From: Mactromeris polynyma
Lineage: Eukaryota > Mollusca > Bivalvia > Venerida > Mactridae
DNA length: 64,000 nt
Assembly (NCBI GenBank): GCA_032209605.1
Contig: JASFXZ010000029.1
Location: 3,983,865-4,047,864, forward strand
Direction: 5' to 3'
Shown: positions 35,001 through 45,542 of the stretch, piece after piece
How the letters are laid out: each line of letters starts with the position of its first letter
Position numbering within the stretch: position 1 is the first letter of the stretch
Translations under genes and position numbers: made by a program
The notes under the pieces: generated by a model
Told to the model about the DNA's origin: nothing
Database searches by the model: none
Seen by the model: the letters and a program-made list of their open reading frames with translations, nothing else

Positions 35001-38000
35001 TGGATTTGAGGTGAGTCAAACCAACATATATAGTAGTACATGAAGTAAGAGTTCCACAAATACAGTTGGCCCTCGTTCATTTCAATTCATCGGGTCGGAA
35101 ATTTTATTTCGAATAGCCCATTTTGATTTGGAGTGCGTAGGAAGATACATTCGGAGCTGATATTTATTTTGGATGATGCCAAGTATTCGGATGGAAGCTT
35201 GTAGAATAAACGAGGTCTGACTGTATGTGTAGGTTCCACTCTGTTAGATATTTTATAGCAATTTATTCCATATTGTTGATATTAATACATTGTATTAATT
35301 ATTATTATTATTATGCCTGTAATTCATCAAGGCTAAATTATGATTACATTATTAATCTGGATTTATATTATATTTTCCAATGCATGTTAGAAGAAAGCAA
35401 TGTGTTTATTTTGTAGGCTGTTGGTGAAATTGTAGCATGTGGTCCCAACACCCCATACAAGCCAGGACAAGCTGTCATGTATTGTCAACCTGGTGCTTTT
35501 AGTGACTACAAGGTAAATTATATAGTAATTGGTCACCATCAACCTTCCAACGCAACATGTCTGTGTTTAGATAGTCAAAACAGCGATTCAACTCAATGAC
35601 ATGTATACATATAGTATAGAAGGGACAAAGGCAGATAACTATAGAAGGGATAAAGGGAGAGAATTCTTGGAAGGGATACAGGGTGACAATCTCTTGTGGA
35701 AAAAGTGTATTTTTTATTTTTTGTACCAACAGCTTTCCATATTAATTGGATTGGTAATTAAAAGGATATATATGTTTCTGTGGTGTAATTTTGTTCTGAA
35801 CAAGTCCTCGGATGTTGATTTTTGTAAACATTTAGCTTTCAATTGTTGGTTTTGTGTGTTGAATTGTGTTCATTCTTATTCTATATTTTTCAACAGTTGC
35901 TGAAGGCAAATATTGTTGTACCTTTACCAGATCTGAAAGCCGAATATTTGCCATTTATTTTGAGTGGAAACACAGCAGCAATATCCCTGGACAAGGTATG
36001 CCACCACTAAAAGGTGTAATACAGTGCAACCTTTCCATAGCAACAACCTGTGGAAGTCACAGATTTTACTGTTGTTGAGACATTGTTGCTCTGAAGGGGT
36101 TAATGTGGCATTACATATATTTTCTGTAATTACTGAATGTAAAACTTTCTTACATACTTGCTTAAGAATGACATTTTTACGTTTTTTTATTTCATGGAAT
36201 GTGACATAGTTTGCAATAAACAAAACATTTGACTTTTTTCAAAGAAACTTGGCTGTCACTAAGGAACTCAATGCATAAACTGTGACTATTTTTCTATAAT
36301 ACTATGCAGCCTTATAAGACTGAAAGTGGTAAGTTTTATGTAACACAACTCAAAATTTCTAAGATGTAAACACAAATGATAAGACTTTATGTGTTAAGCA
36401 GTGATACATTTGTATGCAGGAATTGCACTGAAATAATCTTTTTGTATACACGTTTTTTTACATGTTACCATGGTTACAGGTTGGTAACATTAAGGCAGGG
36501 GAGACAGTTTTGATTACAGCTGCAGCTGGTGGTACTGGTCAAATAGCTGTAAGTATGTTACCATGTAATTTCTTTCTACTAGGGTCTATCTTAATATAAG
36601 GTCTTCCAAATGTGTTTCAGTTTCTTTCAACAATTGTAATAACTTAACTTGATGCTCACACAGATGCTCAATTTAAGACGATTCATGAATAACTGATATA
36701 AATGGAGCCCCAAAAATGAACTGTGAGTTTTTTAGTTCCACTGAAAGTTAGTGTGAAGCTGATTTTAAGGAATAGTTTTATATAAATTTAAAAGAATCTA
36801 GAATGACGGCTGTTTTGTGTTTATAAAATGTATAGTTCAGGTTTTAACATCTTTGAATCCATTTTAATGTTTTACTTTATGTATTTTCTGACTGAGGTTG
36901 ATTTATTTGCATAGACTGTTCTTGCCATCTGGAAGAAAATTCTTGTAATGGTCATTTGTGTGTTTCACTGTCTCTGTTAACAAACATTTAATCAGCTTTC
37001 AAACAAGTGGATTGTTTGGAAGAACCCAATAATAAATTTGTGTAACCATATTTATGTCTGTTTATTCAAATGTTTGTTTCTATATCAGGTCCAGTGGGCA
37101 AAATTGAAAGGTTGTCATGTTATAGGAACATGTTCATCAGAGGAGAAAGTCAAGTTTCTGAAGGTAAATGAATTCATAATAATTATCTTGTAGTTAGTAT
37201 TAATGTCATGATCAATATTTTCATCAAAAATAGCTTCCTGATCAATGTTTTTACCTTGTAGAATAGCAGTTTCAACTGCATCCACAACTTTTAATACACC
37301 GTGACAAGGGGATTCTAATATATTCTGCTATTAACCATACTATGATACATGTCAAGCTGATTATGCAGTGTATTTTTGTTTCAGGACCTGGGCTGTGACA
37401 GACCTGTCAATTATAACACTGAAAATCTGCGAGATGTTCTGAAGAAAGAATATCCTGTATGTATTCCTGGTACTGAAAAATCGGTTCAAAATTAACAAAT
37501 CAAATTTCTTTATATGAAATTTGACTAGTTGCATGATGATATCAACTATCTAATGATTGTTAATTTATCAACACCATGCTAAGATCATTATGAATTTAAA
37601 ATTTCTAAAATACAATGTTGCATTCTTTCATGTAACCAAGCGTTGATATCAGTGTATTTGATTCTACGTTTGTATTGCCCTTTTCCAGAAATGTGTGAGT
37701 GGTGATCATAATTCAGAACTTACTTTGTTCCACAGGAGATTAGTCGAGTTTTCTCCCTTTATCCCTTCTATAGGTTACCTTCTAGAGTTCTTTCCCTTCA
37801 TCCCATCTATAGTATATGTATATAAAGTACTATATATATAAAGGGAGAGATCTCGTGACAATCTCATGCGCTTTATTCTGACTATATCTGTGCCAACTAA
37901 ATGTACACAATGACACATGTCATGCCACAGGGTTTGGCACAGATCTATTGTAACTTAAGTTTGGTGAAGAAGATGTTGTTATAGTTTTGCACCTGTCTCA

Positions 38001-41000
38001 TGTAATGATAAAATAGGCATTGAAATGTCCTTAATCTGCTCAATTTCATGCCCCTGCCATTCCAAGAGTGCGACAGACATAAAATATTACCCCTCTCTGT
38101 TCATACGAAAAATTAGTTACTGATCAATAACTCTTTAAATGATGGATGGATTTTATTCATATTGGGCACATAGGCATAGGATAATACAATATAGGTCATG
38201 TTAGATTTCAATTACAATCCACTAATTTATAGAGGAGTTATGGCCCTTTTTTACTTTAAAATATTAGATTTCTGATCAATAACACTTGAATAGCGGGGTC
38301 ATAAGTGTCCTATGGACACATGTAGTTTTTGTATATTATATATTATTCTGTTATTGTTCTGTCTTTCAATCTGCACCATTATAGATGGGCCAGTGTTCTG
38401 TGTTTCAATATGCACCATTATAGATGGACCAGTGTTCTGTCTTTCAATCTGCACCATTATAGATGGACCAGTAAATTAGGTATTATATGTGTTTGATGAT
38501 GTTTCAGAACGGACTTGATGTTGTGTATGAAACAATTGGAGGGGATATGTTTGATACTTGTGTGGAAAGGTAAATTTAATTACACTCAGTATTTGAAAGG
38601 AACGATCTAACGTGTACGTTGTGGTAATTTGAGCGCGACCATGACAAAACCTGTATTTGTTACGTTAGTTGTGACTGCAGCGCTGCATCCTATTCTTTAT
38701 ATTGAAATTGCTATAAAAAAGTAAAGTAGATGTCCGATTTTATACTTTTGGTATTAAATGAAAGGTTTTATAAAATGAAGTATTTCTGTCAGTAAACGTA
38801 GACATATTGAAAGGCACTTTTTGATCAATAATACAGGTTTTGTTGAGGAACAGCTGATTTTATAATAAATGAGAATTATCATTGTGTTGGCTAGTTGATT
38901 AGTTTCATGGAGGGAATATGAAGCTTTCAATAAATGCATTAAGATAAATCCACAAGCAAGATATTTGTTTCTTGGCTGTTTTAAAAAATGGTGCTACATA
39001 TATTAATATAACTGGGAGCCTTGCTATGTATAATGCATGAAATGTTACGGATGTTTAAAATAATATCACTCTGTTTCTGGACCATGAGATGTTCCGGATT
39101 TTCAGCGAAATATTTCAGCTTATAGATTAGTGAAAACCAGGTTGGTGCGCTACCAGACTTTTGGATGTTAACAATTTTACGCTAAAGTTTTTTCTCCATG
39201 TAATACATTCAACAATTTGTATTCAATCTTCATGAAACTTCGTCAGAATATTTGTCTGCATGATATCTTAGACATATGTAATAATGGGTTTTACCTACAA
39301 AATGCTCCAAACAGTTCAATAAATGGTAGTCAAAATCAACATGTATTTACTCCTGGATAAACATACATCCAACTGCAAAAGTGCCTTTGACAAAATGAAA
39401 AATCCGTCTTGAACGCTGTTTCTGTGTTAACCATTTGTTGTTGTCTTATTATGTTACTGTTTGTATGCCTTGTATTGTTTCTGTTGATTTATTGTTTGTT
39501 TTCAGTTTAGCTGTCCACGGTCGTTTGATCATCATTGGTTATATTCAGAGTTATGATTCAGAGACGGGCACCGTACCTACCAGTACCTTGGCTACCCTTC
39601 CTTCGAGAGTAAATATACATTTTATTTTCAGGTTGAAATTATAAAATTTAGATATAATGATTTTTGGAAAATTTTAACTTAATAGTGATGATAAAAAACA
39701 AAATATTCATACTTTCTGAATTTTATAGAGTTGAGCCCGGATATTATAATTCAAAGCTGCTTATTTTACATTGATTGTGAAACAAGTTTTTGACTTACAG
39801 AAATCAATCTTGACGACTATTGAATGCACAGCACAGGCTGTGGATCAGAAGTCTGTCATCAGTGTAATCGTAATTTGAACTTGTCTTGAAAGTCCTAGTA
39901 CATGAAAAAGGAAGATGTTACATTTTTACTTGTTTACTATCTTGTAAGTAGAAGGCCGATCTTGCCTATGATGGCATTCAAACATCCAACCTCTGGATCA
40001 GTACTCCGGCTGCCCCTAGGCAAATAGTCCCCCTATTTTGATGCAAGTATTTTTATTGCAGCTCCTACGAAAGTCGGCAATGGTTGGAGGATTTTTCCTG
40101 TTTAACTTCAAGAATGATATGGTCCCTTATGTTACGCAACAAATCCAGTTTTACAAAGAAGGAAAACTTCAGAGTGTTGTAGACAATGGGGAACGTTCAC
40201 CTAATGGTCCATTCAAGGGTCTAGATAAGATCAGTGATGCTGTTGAGGTAAAACTCTTACATTATTTTAAAACAGCAGTTCTGTTAATTATAAATACATT
40301 TAAGTTCAGGTAATGAACTACAGTAGGACCTCGTTCATTCGAATTCATCGGGTCCTATTTCGAATAATACATGGTTTCAAATAGCCTTTTTTAATTCGAA
40401 TAATATGAAGTATTAAGATCGAAGGTTGTTTAATAAACGAGGTCCGACTGTATATTTATTGAACTCATTTTCATAAAAAAATCCTAATGCTTTTTTGTAT
40501 CGTTTTTCAAGAAAGTTGTACAATAGAAAACCTATAATATAATGATTCCTGATCACTCATGCAATATCCTGTATATCACATCATCTTACTTGATTGAGGA
40601 GCCCCTGTTTTGTGCATGAAATACGATATCTCTCATGTAATAGAGTGCGACGCCCTTTAGGAGAAGCAATTTTCGGATATTATCGTGAGATCATTGCTCT
40701 AGAGAAGTTTAATTGAGAAGAAATTGATGATGTTGTTGAAGGTAGAGCTGTCATTGATAGAAATGATATTGATGTATCATTGATATTTTTCAGTCGATTG
40801 ATTATCAATACATATTTTAAAATTCGATATTTAAGAATAATAAATTCACCAAAAACCAAAAATTTAAACTGGTGCACTGTCAAAAGGCTAAACTTCACTT
40901 TACCTATCAAATGTGTTCAAGGAAAAAACACACGTACATCATAAAAGTAAGGAAACAAGATGATCCAAGTAATACATTAGCATCTAGAAGATTTAACTAG

Positions 41001-41433
41001 AAGTGAAAATGTATGAAATCATGAACTAACTGCATGCACGATACTTAATATATTAATGACATTTCTCTTCCGATATATCAAAATGTGCATTTTGCCGATC
41101 CAATGACAGCTCTAGCTGAAGTGTTTTTGCTTAGGATGGGTCTTCTCTGGAGAAGTTGCACTTTATATCATGGTTTTTATTATGTGGTATGACATTTTCA
41201 GTTATAACAATCTCCAAAATGGATTATACTAATTAAAGAATAAAGCTTGTGACTTTGTCATCTCATTAATAAAAAATGGTGCCTACTAGATTTCTTATGA
41301 ACCCAAAAAGGCCTTATAGTAACAATATATCTGGAACCTATTTTCTTCTTAGTACTTAAGCTTGTCATCTTTTACTTTTCAGTACCTTTATTCGAAGAAG
41401 AGTATTGGAAAGATCATAGTAGATCTGAACTAG
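32049..41433 (+). CDS. ZADH2/PTGR3-like NADPH reductase, copy B (11 exons, 345 aa)
   Basis: Exons are 32049-32185, 34923-35010, 35417-35512, 35897-35995, 36480-36548, 37089-37163, 37385-37456, 38508-38569, 39506-39608, 40062-40247 and 41383-41433. All exon lengths and phases are identical to copy A and the frame is fully open. AAAGGTGQ and GTCSSEEK are intact. It is the most divergent copy in exon 10, with changes relative to A at R274M, S281F, H282N, W287M, L297F, K311E and E322D. In this family that region contributes to the substrate pocket and dimer face (inference from the MDR fold). Other differences are Q5, R11, F68, P100 (the state seen in vertebrate homologues) and N143. The ancestral AATAAA downstream is mutated. 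Confidence 0.93.
33058..33983. repeat. Intron 1 block of about 0.9 kb present in B and C, absent from A
   Basis: In copy A the text ccacccttgttctgaa joins directly to gttagatttggg. In B and C about 0.9 kb intervenes (C: about 46557-47430). No clear TIRs or target duplication, so a deletion in A is as likely as an insertion. It contains the perfect hairpin at 33803-33843. Confidence 0.65.
33803..33843. repeat. Perfect 15-bp-stem hairpin
   Basis: cattcggtctgacaa (33803-33817) pairs exactly with ttgtcagaccgaatg (33829-33843) around an 11-nt loop. In copy C the corresponding place has lost one arm. A related cggtctgacaagtttgcatt is at about 33570. Confidence 0.85.
35063..35223. mobile_element. 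pogo/mariner-like MITE in intron 2 of copy B
   Basis: 161 bp; same site, termini and TA flanks as in copy A, with a small internal deletion. Confidence 0.78.
37740..37865. repeat. ttatcccttct / aaagggagaga hairpin repeat in intron 7 (copy B)
   Basis: Left-arm units ccctttatcccttctatagg and right arm ataaagggagagatctcg surround a tatagtatatgtatata centre. The same element is at about 51265-51375 (C); copy A keeps only the left arm (about 24470-24540). Confidence 0.55.
38362..38472. repeat. Local triplication of a unit of about 41 bp in intron 7 (copy B)
   Basis: ttctgtctttcaatctgcac...tagatggaccagtg occurs three times in tandem here, and once at the same place in copies A (about 25040-25078) and C (about 51850-51893). 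Confidence 0.75.
40321..40450. mobile_element. pogo/mariner-like MITE in intron 10 of copy B
   Basis: 130 bp, internally deleted relative to A and C; TA flanks and both TIRs kept. Confidence 0.78.
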
Positions 41434-41984
41434 AATCTGTGATGCTGTGTATGAAGTCGATATACAAATGTAACAGATGAAAACCGTTTGGTACTTTAGA
41501 ATCTGGTGTGCCATTTTATTAAAATATGCAATCTTCTTCTTTAAAAACAATAAGCTCAGAGGGCAAAACAAGTAATGGTGATCTGAAAGACAGTTTAAAG
41601 AAACATCAGTAGAAAAGTCGGAATTACTGTGTTGTTCAAACATCATCTTGAATCATCTGGAGTTCAATATTGTGCGTATTATAATGTGAAGAACCATTGT
41701 GTATTGACTATTTCAAGTATTACAAGTCATTCACTTGCCATAGACTGTTCATGTGATATCTAACTAGTCAGTCATCAATTTTTATTTGCCTAATGTTCTA
41801 TTTCATTACATAACCCATGATATGTGGTGTACATGACACAAATATTTCAGCATTTCAATACCTCCGTGGTGCCCATGTGATATATTGTTAAACTTTTATA
41901 AGTATTTGTTTTGTATTTTGAATTATAAATTATCTACCATCAGTCTTATTTCTTATATTAAGCTAATTCGGCCTATTGTTGCCA

Positions 41985-44400
41985 GCTGTCTTGAATTGTC
42001 CTGTTATGTATTCCATCCATTAAACCCCCCCCCCCTGTTTGTCCTCTTGTTTTCTCCTGGGTTATCCCTTATGGTTGACCAGACCATTCCTTGCGCCCGC
42101 TATTTCAAGCTTATTCAAAAGTGTACGGTATGCCTTCACAGAATTATATCAATTACAATTTCTTCCAACAATAACAAATGATGCCTACTGAGGAAGATGA
42201 CAGGCCATACTGTTTGCCATAATTGAAAAAAACACAAAATTCAAAGCCAGATAATAGAAAATGTATAATTTCACATGTTTTTTAATGAGGTAATCACAGT
42301 ACAATATAACTATTAAAACAACTTGTTTCTTTATAAAACATTAGAATTCTAACAGAAAAACTGACTAGTTCACTCATTATTTTCACGACACAGCAGTTAC
42401 TTGCCGATTTTTTAAACTTACAAAAATGTTTGTTTTTTTGTTCAAAACCAAGGCGCACATGTGGACGCTTAACAAAAATTTAAAACGGCAAGGCCTAAAT
42501 GAGTGTATCCAAATGTCGCAACCTTCCAGACTTTCCTGCATCCTGTGCTCCAAGGCTTCTTGATCACACATATGCCACTAGGCGATCCATGTTTGGTTTA
42601 TAGGATCATACCCTTGTAGTTATAAAACACAAATTCAATATAAGAGATAAAATAAGGCCAAAGATTCATGAATGAATTCAAAATATCAGTTGGATCGCCT
42701 GGACTTTTTTATTCAAAATATACATCGGAAGTAAGGTGAGGGGAAAGAAGTTTCAAAGTGGCTGCGGAAAGTGAATGTGTGTAGTCTTTGTGGAACATAT
42801 GACGACGGTATTTTAAATATTAGGAATATGAAGCACACAAAACATTTAGATAATTCTGTATTGTGTTTCCCTGATCAGATGTCTTATTAGGAAAAACACA
42901 CCACACACTGAGAGTATATTCATATACATACATTCGAGGTCTATTCCCGAACTGTATGGACATTGCCGAGATGTTGCGATTGTTCACATTGTAAAGACCT
43001 AAAACCTTCAATCAGGGAATGTGAGGACAAAGCAAGTATGTTGGTATATATGTACATAATAGATTCAACCATACAAGCACTAATAAATGATGAGACAGCT
43101 AGTAAGCTGCCTAGTTTCAGTTTGATTTCGAAATATCAGGGACGTTATTAGGAAAAAGAAGTCTGCTTCACTGAACAATTGTAGAATAAGAATGAGAACT
43201 AATGATTAGGATACAAAACTTAATTGTATTCAATAAAATAATATTTTTTATTGCTCTACGTCTTAGTAATGTAACAAAGGACCACTTGTTATTGTACAAG
43301 ATTGGAAACTCCAAACATTTACAACAACCTTGGACCAAGGTAATGCGACACCAATATGTGCCAATCAACAATTAGGCACGCTTTGAAATGTGACTTTTTA
43401 AAAGCACCTCATGCGCGGATCCAGCGCCTAGGAGTGGGGGATCCGGAACACCCCACTCTGAGATGTTGGCAAAATATATTTTTCTTTTTAAAATCCTGTA
43501 TCCAGAGATTTCTTTTTTAGAAGAACATGAATAAATCATTTTTTTACCAAAAGACAGCTATATGCATTTAATAAAACACAGAACTATGAATGTAATAACA
43601 AAACAAGTATGTTTTTTCCTTTATTTATATGCAGATAGACCACTGTTGCTTTCACCCATCAAATTTGTACTGTCATAAAAGATGGCACGTATAGAAATAT
43701 TTCACAACTGAAGTAAATTGGAAAAAGAAGGATACATAGAAGTACACCCTCACAATTGTATGGGGGAACAACAAAACTTAATTACATCACCTCATTATAA
43801 TGCATGTGGCACTTTCAATAATCTTCAACAATGAGCTAATTTTCTAACAATTGCATCAAATCTCATACTGCTCAATGTTGGTGAATGGTAAAAATATAAC
43901 AACATGCACCTGTACATAGATACCACAATTCCTTTGTTAGAATTAGGTAAGGTAGTCACAAAACTACATATATGAATAAATAATTATTTCATTACAAAAC
44001 TGTTACCGTATATATAACAGTTTTTCTTTTTTGGAATTTCATAACAGAACAGTTGTCTTCCATTAATCATCTATTATTTCATTTTTTATTTGTTGCAATT
44101 GTTTGTTACAAAATATGAAAACAGTTATAAATGTAATAATGTGTTTCCACAATGCTGCAATAATTGTAAAAGTTTCACATATTTGTTTACTCCTTGGACT
44201 TCAGAATTTCCACCAACAAATTGCGTACAGATCATTATATTCTGTCTTTACATCATTATATGGTGTCAATACTTCATTATATTCTGTGATTTTTTCTTTA
44301 CTTCATGTGCATACGTACGTGTTTTTTTGTCAGCGTACCTCAGTTTTCTGGGCACACAACCTTGATGTCACGTGCCGACCAATGAAATTTAGTATCAGAA
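41985..44400. other. Spacer of unit C: no intact gene
   Basis: A repeat with an 11-C run (42025-42035) and attccttgcgcccg recurs at about 55400-55500 with a 12-C run. Other blocks are shared with B and D: acatgtggacgcttaac at about 42460, attaggaatatgaa, and gcgcggatccagcg at about 43415. No exon with family signal was found. Confidence 0.5.
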
Positions 44401-44414
44401 TGATTAAAAATAGC

Positions 44415-44485
44415 AAACTATTCTGCGTTATATAAAGCAGCGTGTGAATGTAACGGTAGTGGAATTAAAGCGCTGTGTGGAAGCG
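44415..44485 (+). repeat. Copy of sulfotransferase 5'-flank block with TATA-like box (unit C)
   Basis: ctgcgttatataaagcagcg followed by tgtgaatgtaacggtagtg matches 4023-4085 upstream of the sulfotransferase. Here the first part reads tatataaag, a good TATA box. No sulfotransferase coding sequence follows. Confidence 0.6.
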
Positions 44486-44570
44486 CATCAAAATTTGAAT
44501 AATTTATCATTCACACGACATCATCTGAATGCAAATTGTCAAGAATTGGTGAAGTTCTCCTCAGAAATCA

Positions 44571-45367
44571 ACCACAAGCTTCCATGAAGTATAGTAAAAA
44601 ATAACCACAGCCATGTTTGGTCTTGTAGATCAACCATCCATACTGACACTTCCGATAATCATGTGATTAGTACAGACAGTTACTGATAGAGTAAGTGGAC
44701 TGTAAATATTTTCAAATCAATACATCAGAAATACAGAAGATATTTCCTACAATAGCAGAACATTCACAGGGGCGTAGATTCCTATAAGGCCATGTAGCCT
44801 ATGGCCGACTTTTTTTCGAAAATTCGAAAAATAAAATGGCAAAAACTACACTAAGATATTTAATGTATGTTGTTGATGTTATTGTAAGCATATTTACCGG
44901 AACACAAAAAACACCAAAACGTATCCAAAAAAATCCATGTTGAACTGAGGGAGAAGTTCACCTTATAAATATGCCTTCAACAGTGTGAAAATACTGTAAT
45001 TTCTCCCTAAAATCACGAAAACTTCTCCCTGTTCTGAAGGCCTATTGAGATCCCTGAGAACCACACATGTATGCTACATCAAGTTCACAAAATCAATGGA
45101 TACTATGACGATTGTTTACGATATTTAAAACAAATTCAAGAAAACTGCTTTTGCTATAGTGAGTGTTTATTCCATTTAGGTGCGAATCAAAAGTAGCGAA
45201 TTTATTGGGACGAATCTGATCGGCTTTCTGTGAGTCTATACAGTCTGTACCTGTCTCATTTTCCGGATAACCTAATCCATATATAAATGGTATAATACAA
45301 GACATTACAAAAACAATAGCAAAGTTGACCGAGTGGAGAAAACCGCATAAATATATGCCGAAACAAT
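44571..45367 (-). pseudogene. NRM: Nurim (NRM) pseudogene, unit C
   Basis: Exon 1 (45367-45251) has its start codon changed to ATT and one base missing in the tttgc run. Past that point it reads FAIVFVMSCIIPFIYGLGYP in another frame. The exon 2 sequence is absent. About 88 bp of exon 3 (44658-44571) remain, corresponding to D 58310-58223. That segment begins almost exactly where the exon 3 remnant of unit A ends. Exon 4 is not found. Non-functional. Confidence 0.82.
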
Positions 45368-45542
45368 CGTGAAATATTCTGCAGCCTCTCAAATAAAAGT
45401 TCAGTTCTCTCCCTTGTATTGATGCGGAAAGGGAAACTACTCTATTTGTGTTTACATTTTAGTGGAACGGATAGGTTCTTTTATCAGGACATTGGGGCTC
45501 GTGACAGTTCACTATCTAGAATGATACCATAACTTCATAAGA
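45368..45542. promoter_or_regulatory. Bidirectional promoter region, unit C
   Basis: 175 bp between the dead nurim start and the reductase ATG; conserved with units A and B. Confidence 0.5.

Larger units (their letters stand above)
28316..41945 (+). repeat. Tandem segmental-duplication unit B
   Basis: It runs from the 3' end of reductase A to the 3' end of reductase B. It contains about 3.4 kb of spacer, a nurim exon 1 relic (-) and reductase copy B (+). The spacer has blocks shared with C and D: tctggaaatgttgtgctctt at about 28780 and 55730, and attaggaatatgaa at about 29135 and 42820. Confidence 0.75.

Noticed and set aside
35924..36223. 99-residue minus-strand frame over exon 4 and intron 4 of copy B
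   Set aside because: Shadow of the + strand exon; not kept in copies A and C.
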